DNA of 64,000 bases from VRUE01 sp963742535. Its GTDB lineage: Bacteria > Actinomycetota > Thermoleophilia > Solirubrobacterales > 70-9. Both the position numbers and the translations under genes were made by a program. Location: assembly GCA_963742535.1 (NCBI GenBank), contig CAVUMC010000002.1, forward strand, positions 930,001-994,000, in the 5' to 3' direction. Under the pieces are notes generated by a model. That model did not search any database and was not told the origin of the DNA. It worked only from the letters and a program-made list of their open reading frames with translations. Shown here piece after piece: positions 24,719-34,592 of this stretch (position 1 is its first letter; every line of letters begins with the position of its first letter).

Positions 24719-26204
24719 TCTGTCGCATCGACCGGAGCGTGGTGATGATCAGCGCGATGGCGGCGCAAAGCGAGAACGAGGCCGCCCCCAACGCCCAACC
24801 GGCGCTGACGTCGCTGAGGTAGTGAACGTTGAGGTAGACCCGGGAGAGGCCGACCAGAGCGGTCAAGGCGATACCAGCGGTGACGACGAGGGCACGGCGG
24901 GCCATCCCGGGCCGCAGCCGCATCACGATCGTCACCGCCAACCAGATGTAGAAGGTCGAGTAGGCGGCGTGAGCGCTGGGAAAGGAGGAGCCGGAGACGT
25001 CGATCAGGCCGCCCCCCGGCCGCGGCCGGTCGATCGCGTCCTTGATCTCGTGGACCCCGATGACGATCAGCAGGGTGCCGCCAAGCAGAACGCCCAGCTC
25101 GGCCCAACGGCGGTGAGCGACGAGCAGCGCGGCGCTGAGGAAAATGAGCACGTTGGTGACCGGCGAAGAGCCGAGGTGGGTGATCACCTTGAAGATGCCG
25201 GTGAGCCACCCGACCTGCAGCCGTTCAGCAATTTCGATCGCGGTCGTGTCGCCGGGAGTTGGGCCGGGGTCCCCGTTGACGATCAACGTGTAGGAAATGA
25301 GGACGAAGGTGGCGACGGCGAAGACCGCCATCAGCGAGGTGAACTCGAGGCCGAAGGTCCCCCCCGGCGTCACCCGCTCCCAGAGGAACTGCAGCTGGGG
25401 CCGGAAACGGCGGGTGAGGGAGACAAGCCAGCGCGTCGCCGCGTGTCCCTCCATCCAGGCCACGATCGCGCGCCGGTTCTCATCGACCCGCAGGTAACGG
25501 ACCGTGACCACCACGACGACGACCACGACGATCGTCGTCGCCAGCAGGAAGGCGCCGCGACCGGCGTACTTGGCGGCGCTCTCGATGCTGCGTGAAAAGA
25601 AGTAGCCGACGAGGATGTGGGCGCTGGCCCAGAGCCCGGTGCCGAGGATGCTGTAGGGGACGAAGGCGCGGTAACGCATCCCCGAGCTGCCGGCGATGAA
25701 GGGGGCGAAGGCGCGGACAAGGCTGATGAAGCGGCCGATGAAGATCGTCTTGCCACCGTGGCGGGAGAAGTAGTCCTCGACCTTTTCGAAGCGCTCGTGA
25801 CTGATCCCGACCCGCGGCCCGTTCTTGATCACGAACTCGCGGCCAAGCCGGCGGCCGACGAAGAAGCTGGTCGTGTCGCCGAGCCAAGCCGTGAACCAGG
25901 CGATCGCGATCAGCAGGTAGATGTCGATCGCACCCTGGCCGGCGACGGCCCCGCCGAGCAGCATCACGGTCTCGCCGGGGACGATGAGGCCGACGAAGGC
26001 GCCCGTCTCGGCGAAGGCGAAGACGCCGACGATCAGGTAGGTCCAGGCGCCGAGGGCGTTGGAGAAGTCTTCGAGCAGGTCCTGCAGGTCAAGGTGGCCG
26101 AGCTGCTGACTGATCAGGTAGTAGCCAAACGCGACCCCGGCAGCAAGGATCGCGAGCAGCAAGCGTTTGCGGTTTTTCCCCCCGCTCTCGCCCGGGAGCT
26201 TCAT
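24681..26204 (-). CDS. DedA-PAP2 fusion membrane protein
   Basis: A 507-residue fusion. The N-terminal half is a DedA/SNARE-associated domain (FAETGAFVGLIVPGETVMLLGG, then FFVGRRLGREFV, then FIGRFISLVRAFAPFIAGSSGMRY). The C-terminal half is a PAP2 phosphatase with KDAIDRPRP, SSFPSAHAAYS and GLSRVYLNVHYLSDV, carrying the three phosphatase motifs. Together they suggest flipping and dephosphorylation of a lipid pyrophosphate such as undecaprenyl-PP. The ATG at 26204 overlaps the ispE stop (ATGA). Confidence 0.9.
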   Translation of the reverse strand: MKLPGESGGKNRKRLLLAILAAGVAFGYYLISQQLGHLDLQDLLEDFSNALGAWTYLIVGVFAFAETGAFVGLIVPGETVMLLGGAVAGQGAIDIYLLIAIAWFTAWLGDTTSFFVGRRLGREFVIKNGPRVGISHERFEKVEDYFSRHGGKTIFIGRFISLVRAFAPFIAGSSGMRYRAFVPYSILGTGLWASAHILVGYFFSRSIESAAKYAGRGAFLLATTIVVVVVVVVTVRYLRVDENRRAIVAWMEGHAATRWLVSLTRRFRPQLQFLWERVTPGGTFGLEFTSLMAVFAVATFVLISYTLIVNGDPGPTPGDTTAIEIAERLQVGWLTGIFKVITHLGSSPVTNVLIFLSAALLVAHRRWAELGVLLGGTLLIVIGVHEIKDAIDRPRPGGGLIDVSGSSFPSAHAAYSTFYIWLAVTIVMRLRPGMARRALVVTAGIALTALVGLSRVYLNVHYLSDVSAGWALGAASFSLCAAIALIITTLRSMRQNGNSAAARPAED

Positions 26205-27055
26205 GACGTCGGTCCTAGCTTGGCGTTGCTGGTTGAACCAGCCGCGCAGACGATCGCGTCGTCGCGGTCGAGCGTCGTCGCTGCCTCGCACGCGGCACCA
26301 AGGCTCTCGAAGAGGCCGAAGGCGGTGGGGCCTGAGCCGGTGAGCAAGGTCAGCGGGGCGCCCGCATCGCGCAACGCGTCGAGGGCAGTCCCGATCGCCG
26401 GACGCAGCGAGCGCGCTGCTGGCTCGAGGTCGTTGACCAACAGCTCGGAGTAGGCAAGCGGCGAGGCTCCAGCGCCGGCGGCCTCGCGCAGCTGCCCGGC
26501 GAGCTCCTCCAGCTCGGCGGCGGGACGGCCGAGGCCGAGCCGGTCCGCCTCGGCGAAGACCGCGGCGGTGCCGAGGCCGCCCCCATCGGGCAGCAGGACG
26601 ACGGCGTGATCGACTGGCTCGGGCAGAAGCGCGACCCCCTCCCCCGCCCCGCGCACGAGAGCCAATGCCGGGGTCAGCTGCGAGGGCACGTCGGCGCCGA
26701 GCCCGGCGGCGATCTGCACCAAGTCGGCGACCTCGCCCGCGGCCAGCCGCAGCACCGCGGCCGCGTCGGCACTGCCGCCGCCGAGCCCGGCAGCCACCGG
26801 CGTGCGCTTCTCGATCTCAATCCGCAGCGGCGGCCGCGACCAGCCGCGCTCGCGCAGCGCCGCCAGGGCTCGTGCCGCCAGGTTCTCACCCTCAACCCCG
26901 GGGCAGATCACTTCGTCGCGCTCCGCCTCCGTGACCTCGAGCCGGTCCGCCAACGCCAGCGGCTCGAAGAGCGAGCAGAGCTCGTGCAAGCCATCCTCGC
27001 GGCGGCCTCCAAGGTAGAGGCAGAGGTTGAGCTTGGCGGGGGCGTGGACCTGCAC
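26201..27055 (-). CDS. ispE: 4-diphosphocytidyl-2-C-methyl-D-erythritol kinase
   Basis: A 284-residue GHMP kinase with APAKLNLCLYLGGRREDGLHEL at the N terminus, the ATP loop TPVAAGLGGGSADAAAVL and TGSGPTAFGLF at the C terminus. It phosphorylates the MEP-pathway intermediate CDP-ME, giving IPP/DMAPP. It follows rsmA directly, an arrangement common in actinobacteria, and is coupled to the DedA-PAP2 gene. Confidence 0.93.
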   Translation of the reverse strand: MQVHAPAKLNLCLYLGGRREDGLHELCSLFEPLALADRLEVTEAERDEVICPGVEGENLAARALAALRERGWSRPPLRIEIEKRTPVAAGLGGGSADAAAVLRLAAGEVADLVQIAAGLGADVPSQLTPALALVRGAGEGVALLPEPVDHAVVLLPDGGGLGTAAVFAEADRLGLGRPAAELEELAGQLREAAGAGASPLAYSELLVNDLEPAARSLRPAIGTALDALRDAGAPLTLLTGSGPTAFGLFESLGAACEAATTLDRDDAIVCAAGSTSNAKLGPTS

Positions 27056-27814
27056 TTAGTCACGCAGCTTCGCCGATAGGGCGGCGAAATCGTCGGGAGA
27101 GAGCGCCTCGGCCCGCGCGTTGGGCGGCAGACCCAGCTCCTCGAGCGCAGCCCGGGCCGGCGCCAACGAACCTGGCCGCACGTGCTCGAGTGAGCGCGCC
27201 AGCGCCTTACGGCGGTGAGCGAAGGCGCCGCGCACCAGGGCCCGCGTCTGCGGATCGGCGGCAGGGCCGGTGCGACGCAGGGCGAGAATCGCCGACTCGA
27301 CCCGCGGCCGCGGCTTGAAGACGGCGGGGTCGACCTTGCGCAGCATCTGCACCTCACAGGCGAGCTGGGCGAGCACGCTGGGCGAGCCGTAGATCTTGCC
27401 GCCCGGCGTCGCCCGCAGGCGGTCGGCGATCTCCCGCTGCACCATCACCGTCCAGCGTTCGAGCGAGGGCAGCTGCTCGATCGTGCGCAGGATCAGAGGC
27501 GTGGCGACGGAGTAGGGGAGGTTGGCGACGACCGCGGTGGGGGCCGGGTCGAGTGCGGAAAGGTCGAGCTGCATCGCGTCGCTCCAATGCAGGCTCACGT
27601 TTGGGCGATCGGAGAGACCGGCCAGGGCGTCCTCGAGACGGCGGTCGATCTCGACCACATGCAGGCAGGGCACGACGTCGGCAAGGCGCTCGCTCAGCAC
27701 TCCTTCTCCGGCCCCGACCTCGAGCACCACCTCGTCGCCCTGCAGCCCGGCGTCCCGGACGATCGCGTCGAGCAGGTTCGGATCGGCGAGGAAGTTCTGG
27801 CCGAGCCTGACCAC
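27056..27814 (-). CDS. rsmA: 16S rRNA (adenine1518-N6/adenine1519-N6)-dimethyltransferase
   Basis: A 252-residue methyltransferase with GQNFLADPNLLDAIV at the start, the SAM site VLEVGAGEGVLSERL, and the NLPYSVATPLIL catalytic NLPY motif. It dimethylates two adenosines near the 3' end of 16S rRNA. The gene abuts ispE at its 3' end and tatD at its 5' end with only a few bases between. Confidence 0.94.
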   Translation of the reverse strand: MVRLGQNFLADPNLLDAIVRDAGLQGDEVVLEVGAGEGVLSERLADVVPCLHVVEIDRRLEDALAGLSDRPNVSLHWSDAMQLDLSALDPAPTAVVANLPYSVATPLILRTIEQLPSLERWTVMVQREIADRLRATPGGKIYGSPSVLAQLACEVQMLRKVDPAVFKPRPRVESAILALRRTGPAADPQTRALVRGAFAHRRKALARSLEHVRPGSLAPARAALEELGLPPNARAEALSPDDFAALSAKLRD

Positions 27815-27817
27815 CGG

Positions 27818-28588
27818 CTACCAGCCGAAGAGCGCCCGGGCGTTGGCCTCGACCGTGCGCTCCAGCTCGGCGTAGGAGACGCCGCGCACCTCCGCCACCG
27901 TCTCGGCCGTGGAGACGACGTGGCGGGGCTCGTTGGGCTTGCCGCGCACCGGCTGCGGCGCCAGGTAGGGAGCGTCGGTCTCGACCAAGACGAGCTCGTC
28001 AGGCAGCTTGGCGGCCGCCTCGCGCAGCTCCCCAGCACTGGGGAAGGTGACGATCCCCGAGAAGGAGCAGTACCAGCCGCGCTCGATCGCGTCCTCGACC
28101 CGCCAAGGGGCGAGGAAACAATGCAGGATCACTTTGACCCCCTGGCCGCGGGCGTCGAGGATCGAGAAGACGTCGTCGACGGCGCCGGTCTCACCGTCGG
28201 GATCGCGGGCGTGGATCACGATCGGCAGCTCTTGCTCGCGGGCGATATCGACCTGGGCTTCGAAGGCGCGGTGCTGGTCGGCCTTGCTCGCCGTCTCGCG
28301 GTAGTAGTCGATGCCGGTCTCGCCGATCGCCCGCACCTTCTCGTTCTCAGCGGCGAGGCGGGCGATCTCCTCAGCCCGCGCGTCGTCGAAGCCCGCCGCC
28401 TCGGTCGGGTGGCAGCCGACGGTGGCGAAGACGCTCTCGTAGCGCCCGGCCCCGGCCAGGGCCACCGCGTTGGTCTCGGCGTCGAGGCCGACGTTGAGCA
28501 TCCGCTCCACCCCCGCCTCCACGGCGGCGGCAACCACCTCGCCCTCGGGCCGCTCACAGAGGAACAGGTGCGTGTGCGAATCGATCAC
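27818..28588 (-). CDS. tatD: TatD family metal-dependent hydrolase
   Basis: About 256 residues, TIM-barrel type, with VIDSHTHLF at the N terminus, GETGIDYYRETA near the middle, VIHARD and LVETDAPYLAPQP. The metal ligands His, Glu and Asp are present. Members act as DNases. The GTG at 28588 is preferred to the in-frame TTG at 28612 because a -10-like TAGCCT sits 7 bases before it and the domain begins there. Confidence 0.9.
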   Translation of the reverse strand: MIDSHTHLFLCERPEGEVVAAAVEAGVERMLNVGLDAETNAVALAGAGRYESVFATVGCHPTEAAGFDDARAEEIARLAAENEKVRAIGETGIDYYRETASKADQHRAFEAQVDIAREQELPIVIHARDPDGETGAVDDVFSILDARGQGVKVILHCFLAPWRVEDAIERGWYCSFSGIVTFPSAGELREAAAKLPDELVLVETDAPYLAPQPVRGKPNEPRHVVSTAETVAEVRGVSYAELERTVEANARALFGW

Positions 28589-28601
28589 GCCGCCCAGGCT
28601 A
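28589..28601 (-). promoter_or_regulatory. Candidate leaderless promoter of tatD-rsmA-ispE
   Basis: On the minus strand TAGCCT (28596-28601) lies 7 bases before the GTG at 28588, with no Shine-Dalgarno. It fits the TANNNT leaderless pattern seen at several other genes here. Confidence 0.45.
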
Positions 28602-28622
28602 GTCACTCCCAAGAACGAAGAT

Positions 28623-28651
28623 GACCCGCGCGCCGCCAGGGCACGCGGGTC
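28623..28651 (-). terminator. Hairpin downstream of the secreted-protein gene
   Basis: GACCCGCG (28623-28630) pairs with CGCGGGTC (28644-28651) around a 13-base loop. It lies 29 bases past the stop of the 28680-29363 gene and before tatD. The downstream sequence is moderately T-rich on the minus strand but lacks a long T-run. Confidence 0.45.
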
Positions 28652-28679
28652 GTCACTGACAACCGAATAGTGGTTTGCG

Positions 28680-29363
28680 TTACGGGGTGCCGCAGGTGAA
28701 GCCTTCGACCTGGGAGATCGTCGGCAGTTTGAGCAGGAGCCCGACCGGCAGGATCCCGCTGAGGGAGGTTTCGGTCGTCAGGCCTTTGGTGAGCAGATTC
28801 GCCTGGTTGGTGAGGCCCGTGGACTGCGTGCACAGCTGGCCGACCAACGGCACGGCCTGGACCGCTTCGGTCAGGTCGCTGTTGGTGAGACCTTTGACCG
28901 TGCTGACGACCCCTGAGAGGTCAGTGTGGGTGATGCCGTTGAGGATGCCTTCCAGGCCTTCGAGCTTGAGAGTCAGGTCAGCGATCTGGCTTTTCAGGAC
29001 CACTTCGTTGCCGTTGCTCCCATTGGTGCCATTGGCACCGTTGGAGCCATTCGATCCGTTTCCGGACTGACCGCCGCCGGTGTTCCCGGCGGTCCCGCCG
29101 ACGCCGGGCACGCCGGTCATGCTGGAGGCGCTCCAGGCGACCTTGCGCTCACCGCGCTTACAGCGCTTCTGCGACTGGGGCACGATGCGAAGGCTCCCCT
29201 TCGGCTTGCCCTTGACCCGGTAACAGGCGTGGATCTTGCCGTCCTTGCCAACAGGCGAGGCCGCCCCGGCCGTTCCGACCAGGGCGAAGAGCAAAATCGC
29301 CGCTCCCACAAGGCTGACGATCAGTGTTTTGACATTGACTTGAGTTACAGCGATTCCGTTCAT
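28680..29363 (-). CDS. Secreted Asn-Gly-rich protein
   Basis: A 227-residue protein from the ATG at 29363. A signal peptide (LIVSLVGAAILLFALVGTAGAASP) is followed by a DGKIHACYRVKGKPKGSLRI block. A low-complexity GNGSNGSNGANGTNGSNG linker comes next, then a helical region rich in Leu, Thr and Gly. The ACYRV block with later Cys residues suggests a disulfide-stabilised exported domain. Similar collagen-like exported proteins occur in deep-branching actinobacteria. Its function is unknown. The upstream region is strikingly AT-rich. Confidence 0.75.
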   Translation of the reverse strand: MNGIAVTQVNVKTLIVSLVGAAILLFALVGTAGAASPVGKDGKIHACYRVKGKPKGSLRIVPQSQKRCKRGERKVAWSASSMTGVPGVGGTAGNTGGGQSGNGSNGSNGANGTNGSNGNEVVLKSQIADLTLKLEGLEGILNGITHTDLSGVVSTVKGLTNSDLTEAVQAVPLVGQLCTQSTGLTNQANLLTKGLTTETSLSGILPVGLLLKLPTISQVEGFTCGTP

Positions 29364-29506
29364 GCCCGCTATGTCGACAGGAATTTCTTTGAATACAAGT
29401 AATGCAATTGTTTGGTCGATGGGCTGAGTACTTAAAATTAAGTAGTTAGATCTCAAATTAATTAGTAATTAATAAACAGGCTGTTTCTCGCGTAGGCTTC
29501 GCCGCC
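29364..29506. promoter_or_regulatory. AT-rich divergent promoter region
   Basis: This 143-base gap between two divergent genes is unusually AT-rich for the window, especially 29384-29480, with a palindromic TTAATTAGTAATTAA stretch at 29458-29472. It probably holds promoters for both genes and perhaps a regulator site. TAGGCT at 29493-29498, 8 bases before the ATG at 29507, is a leaderless-type -10. Confidence 0.5.
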
Positions 29507-30667
29507 ATGGCCGACTTCGCCGACTACTACCGCCAGATCTACGCCCTGGGCATGGGTGGCGAGACGCCGTCGATCCCAGTCGCAGTGGCCGAGCTGGAGC
29601 AGCTCGCCCACGACGCGATGGAGGAGCGCGCCGCCAATTACATCTTCGCCGGGGCGGGCAGCGAGCAGACGATGGACGCCAACCGCGCCGCCTTTCAGCG
29701 ACACCGGATCGTCCCGCGCATGCTGCGCGACGTCGCCACCCGCGACCTCTCCACCACGCTGCTTGGGACCGAGATGCCGGCGCCGCTGATACTGGCTCCG
29801 ATCGGGGTGCAGAAGGTCGTCCACCCCGACGGCGAGCTGGCCACCGCACGTGCCGCTGCCGGCCTCGGGGTGCCGATGATCGCCAGCACCGCGTCCCACT
29901 TCACGCTGGAGGAGATCGCCGCGGCGGGCGGCGACGCCCCGCGCTGGTTCCAGCTCTACTGGCCCAACGATCGCGACCTCGCCGCCAGCTTCGTCGGCCG
30001 CGCCGAGGCGGCGGGCTACGGGGCGATCGTGCTCACCGTCGACACCTTCATCCCCGGCTGGAAGCCGCGCGACCTGCAGCAGGCCTGGCTGCCGTTCCTC
30101 AACGGCATGGGGGTCGCCAACTACTTCCAGGACCCGGTCTTCCGCGCCGCGCTGGAGCAGACGCCGGAGGAGGACCCGGGGGCGGCGACCGGCCACTTCC
30201 TCGGCGTGCAGGCGAACCCCGCCCTCTCCTGGGACGACCTCGAGTGGCTGCGCGAGCGGACCGAGCTGCCGATCGTGATCAAGGGCATCCAGCATCCCGA
30301 TGACGCGCTCGAGGCAGCCCGGCGTGGCATCGAGGGCATCGTTGTCTCCAACCACGGCGGCCGCCAGGTCGACGGCGCGATCGCCGCGCTCGACGCACTG
30401 CCGGCAATCGTCGAGGTCGCCGGCGATGACCTGACGATCCTCTTCGACAGCGGCGTCCGCAGCGGCAGCGACGCGATCATCGCGTTGGCCCTCGGCGCCG
30501 ACGCGGTCTGCCTCGGTCGCCCCTATATCTGGGGCCTGGCACTGGAGGGCGAGCAGGGCGTCGAGGCGGTGCTGCGGATGGTCCTCGCCGAGCTCGACCT
30601 GACGATGGCGCTCTGCGGCTACACCCGTCCCGACCAGCTCGGTCCGGACGCGCTCGCCTCGGCCTGA
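29507..30667 (+). CDS. FMN-dependent alpha-hydroxy acid dehydrogenase/oxidase (lactate 2-monooxygenase-like)
   Basis: A 386-residue TIM-barrel flavoprotein with ILAPIGVQKVVHPDGELATARAAAGLGVP, WFQLYWPNDRD, IVIKGIQHPDDAL, the catalytic His in VVSNHGGRQVDGA, and FDSGVRSGSDAIIALALGADAVCLGRP. These are the FMN and substrate sites of the lactate oxidase/glycolate oxidase family. Its length and N-terminal region resemble lactate 2-monooxygenase. It oxidises L-2-hydroxyacids; the exact substrate is inferred. Confidence 0.88.
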   Translation: MADFADYYRQIYALGMGGETPSIPVAVAELEQLAHDAMEERAANYIFAGAGSEQTMDANRAAFQRHRIVPRMLRDVATRDLSTTLLGTEMPAPLILAPIGVQKVVHPDGELATARAAAGLGVPMIASTASHFTLEEIAAAGGDAPRWFQLYWPNDRDLAASFVGRAEAAGYGAIVLTVDTFIPGWKPRDLQQAWLPFLNGMGVANYFQDPVFRAALEQTPEEDPGAATGHFLGVQANPALSWDDLEWLRERTELPIVIKGIQHPDDALEAARRGIEGIVVSNHGGRQVDGAIAALDALPAIVEVAGDDLTILFDSGVRSGSDAIIALALGADAVCLGRPYIWGLALEGEQGVEAVLRMVLAELDLTMALCGYTRPDQLGPDALASA

Positions 30668-30673
30668 GCGCGC

Positions 30674-31540
30674 CTAGAGGTCGCGGCGGGTGAAGGCGGC
30701 CGCGGCCAGAGCAAGCACGCCCGCCACGTAGACAAACGCCCAGACGATCAGGCCCAGGCTCGCCGCTTCGGAGCCACCGAACGGCCCAAGCTGCAGGACA
30801 ACGCCGGTGAGTCCGGAGGTATCGGAGATCAAGGCGTGCAGGGCGGCGGCATAGAGCCCCTCGAAGGGCAGGATCCAGCTGGCCGTGTGCCCGATCGAGT
30901 GCAGGCTGTCGGAGTGAATCGCGCGGCCGATCTGGGCCAGCAGCCCGGCCGTGAGGCCGGCGCCATAGACCATGAAGACGACGATTCCCTGCGCCGTCAC
31001 TGAGAGGAAGACGGAAGCAAGCAGAGAGAGCGCGGCGACGATCGCCACCGCGAGGGCGAGGGCGAGGCCCGGTCCGAGCAGGTGGTCAGGCGCCCAGTGC
31101 CCGGTCTGCCAGGTGATCGCCAGCGCCGCCGCGTAGATCACGAGCACGTAGGCGGCGGCAAGGCCGGCGGCAGCTAGGTAGCGCGAGAGCAGCAGCGTCG
31201 TACGACCGATCGGGCGCACGACCAGCGGCTGCAACAGGCCGCTCTCGGCGTCCCCCCGCACGATCCCCAGAGTGAGGAAGACGGCGAGTACGGAGCCGAG
31301 GAAGAGCGTGGTGAACATCGCCATGCCGAAGATCGTCGCGCCGGTGAAAGCCTTCGGATCGAGGATCGGTTCCGAGCCTTCCGCGCCGGCGAAGCCGCGG
31401 ACGTCGCGAAAGGCGAAGTGGGCACCGACCCCATACAGGGCCAAGAAGCCGAGCGAGAGCAGCAGCACGGCGAGGAAGACGCGGCGGCGCAGACCCTCGC
31501 GCAGGGCATAGCCGACGATCGTTGTGACCGAGCGCGCCAT
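30674..31540 (-). CDS. ABC-2 type transporter permease
   Basis: A 288-residue protein with about six hydrophobic segments and an ABC-2/NosY-like pattern (YALREGLRRRVFLAVLLLSLGFLALYG at the N terminus, RGDAESGLLQPLVVRPIGRTTLLLSRYL). It starts 2 bases after the ATPase stop and forms an exporter with it. The substrate is unknown. Confidence 0.88.
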   Translation of the reverse strand: MARSVTTIVGYALREGLRRRVFLAVLLLSLGFLALYGVGAHFAFRDVRGFAGAEGSEPILDPKAFTGATIFGMAMFTTLFLGSVLAVFLTLGIVRGDAESGLLQPLVVRPIGRTTLLLSRYLAAAGLAAAYVLVIYAAALAITWQTGHWAPDHLLGPGLALALAVAIVAALSLLASVFLSVTAQGIVVFMVYGAGLTAGLLAQIGRAIHSDSLHSIGHTASWILPFEGLYAAALHALISDTSGLTGVVLQLGPFGGSEAASLGLIVWAFVYVAGVLALAAAAFTRRDL

Positions 31541-31542
31541 CC

Positions 31543-32381
<839 letters not shown>

Positions 32382-32382
<1 letters not shown>

Positions 32383-33896
32383 TAAGCGGGCGCCTCGATC
32401 TTGGGGAAGAGCGGCGGGACGCGCTCGACCGACTGACCGCCGGGACGCGAGCCCAACTCAGCCAGCTCACGCGAGTCCTCGCGGAGGGCGGCGAGCAGCC
32501 GCTCGGCCGTCTGTGGCAGATACGGAACGAGCAGCAAGGTCGCCACCCGCAGCCCCTCGACCAGGTTGTAGAGGACCTCATCGAGGCGCTCGGGGTCGGC
32601 CTCGTCCTTGGCCAGCTCCCAGGGCTTGGTCTCCTCGACGTAGCGGTTGAGCCGCCGCACCAGCTTCCAAACCTCCTCCAGCGCCTGGGTCAACTCGGCC
32701 TGGTCGAGCAGCTCACTGAAACGTCCCACCACCCCTTCGAAGTCCTCGGCGAGCACGGCGTCGACCGCCGCCTCGGGCACGGTGCCGGCGCGGTAGCGCT
32801 CGACCATCGCCAGCACACGGCTGGCGAGGTTGCCGAAGTCATTGGCGAGCTCGGTCTCGTAACGGGATTCGAAGCCGGCGGTGGAGATCGAGCCGTCCTG
32901 GCCGAAGCTGACCTCGCGGAAGAGGTAGAAGCGCAGCGCATCGGCACCGAAGCGATCGATCACCTCGAATGGGTCGAGCACGTTGCCGAGGCTCTTCGAC
33001 ATCTTCTTCTCGCCCATCAGCAGGTAGCCGTGGATCGTCATCCGCTGCGGCGGCTCGAGTCCGGCGGCGAGACAGAGGGCGGGCCAGATCACCGCGTGAA
33101 ACTTGAGGATGTCCTTGGCCAGCACGTGCAGGGTCGCCGGCCAGTAGCGCTCGCTCAGGTCTTCATCCTCGCGGGCAAAGGTCAGCGCCGTGACGTAGTT
33201 GAGCAGCGCGTCGAACCAGACGTACATCCGCTGCTCTGGGTCCCAAGGCAGCGGCAACCCCCATTTCAACGTCGGCCGCGAGAGCGAGACATCTTCGAGC
33301 CCACCCTTGATGAAAGAGACCGCCTCGTTGCGGCGGAACTCGGGCACGACGAAGTCGGGCCGCTCCTCATAAAGCGCTTCGAGCTGCTCCTGGAAGGCGG
33401 AGAGGCGGAAGAACCAGTTCTCCTCGCGCACCTTCTCCAGCGAGATCTCATGGATCGGGCAGGTGTTGCCAGGGCCGAGCTCACGCTCGGTCTTGAAGTC
33501 GGCGCAGCGTGGGCAATACCAGCCTTCGTAGGTGCCCTTGCTAACCCAGCCATTGTCGTAGACCCGCTGGATGATCTCCGCCACCTTCGCCTTATGGCGC
33601 GGGTCCGAGGTGCGGATAAAGAAGTCGTTGCTGGCCCCAATGATCGGCCCCAGCGCTTCGAACTTGGCCGCGTTCCGATCAGCCAACTCCTGCGGCGAGA
33701 TCCCCGCCCGCTCAGCCGCCGTCTCGATCGGCTCCCCGTGCTCATCGGTGCCGGTGAGAAAGAAGACGTCCGCCCCCCGCTGGCGCATATGCCGAGCGAG
33801 CACGTCTGCCGCCAGGGTCGAGTAGGCGTGGCCGAGGTGCGGCTCCGCGTTGACGTAATAGATCGGGGTGGTGACGTAGAAGCTGCCGGAACTCAT
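32382..33896 (-). CDS. metG: Methionyl-tRNA synthetase
   Basis: A 504-residue class I synthetase. The HIGH-like motif HLGHAYSTLAADVLARH is at residues 20-36 and KMSKSLGNVLDPFEV begins near residue 298. A partial zinc-binding insert (WYCPRCADFKTERELGPGNTCPIHE) lies near residue 125, and there is an anticodon-binding helical domain. No C-terminal tRNA-binding EMAP domain is present, as in many actinobacterial enzymes. Confidence 0.95.
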
Positions 33897-33942
33897 TCGC
33901 TTCAGGACGCTACAAGGTGAGCGCGACCGTCGTTTGCAGCGC

Positions 33943-34578
33943 TTAGCGCGGCTTGACGCCGATCAACAGCGCCATCTCCAGCCACTTCCAGTAGCAGTCG
34001 ACGTCATCGAAGCCGAGATCGCGCAGCCAGCCGAGCTGGGTCTCGACGTCGAGCAGGCGGTCTGAGGGATCAGCCTCCCCGACCGGGACGTCGATCGCTG
34101 CGAAGAAGGCGCGGTGCAGGCGCTCATTGGGCGAGGCGACATGCTCGAAGTTGGCGAAGACGCCTCCTGGCTGGAGCAGGTCGAGCACTTCGCCGTAGAG
34201 CTCGCGCTTGCGCTCGTGCTCCAGGTGGTGAATCGCGAAGGAAGAGACGACCGCGTCGAAGCGGCCGAGCTCGGGCAGCGGGCGGGAGAGATCGTGCTCG
34301 AGCAGCTCGATGCGCTCGTCGCCGGTGAAGCGCCGGCGCGCCCGCTCGAGCATCAGCGCGGAGAAATCGAGGCCGACTGCGGTCAAATCCGGTCGGTCGG
34401 CCCGGAGCATCGCGGTCAGGCGACCGTCGCCGGTGCCGAGATCGAGGACGCGGCGCACGTCGAGCGGGATGTGTTCGAGCAGAACCCCCTCCCCCTCGAG
34501 CCGGTGGGGGAACTCGTCCGCCAGCCCCAGATAGCTGCTGACCTTCGCCTCGTCCTGGGTCCACTCCTCGCCGGCCAC
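33943..34578 (-). CDS. Class I SAM-dependent methyltransferase
   Basis: A 211-residue methyltransferase with motif I VLDLGTGDGRLTAML, then VGLDFSALMLERA, and FDAVVSSFAIHHLEHERK as motif IV-like. It belongs to the Methyltransf_25/UbiE-like group. Position between rsmI and metG does not identify a substrate. Confidence 0.85.
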   Translation of the reverse strand: MAGEEWTQDEAKVSSYLGLADEFPHRLEGEGVLLEHIPLDVRRVLDLGTGDGRLTAMLRADRPDLTAVGLDFSALMLERARRRFTGDERIELLEHDLSRPLPELGRFDAVVSSFAIHHLEHERKRELYGEVLDLLQPGGVFANFEHVASPNERLHRAFFAAIDVPVGEADPSDRLLDVETQLGWLRDLGFDDVDCYWKWLEMALLIGVKPR

Positions 34579-34592
34579 GTGACCGCGGTGCC

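Noticed and set aside
27215..28624. A 469-codon plus-strand open frame
   Set aside because: Antisense to rsmA and tatD, both with complete family signatures.
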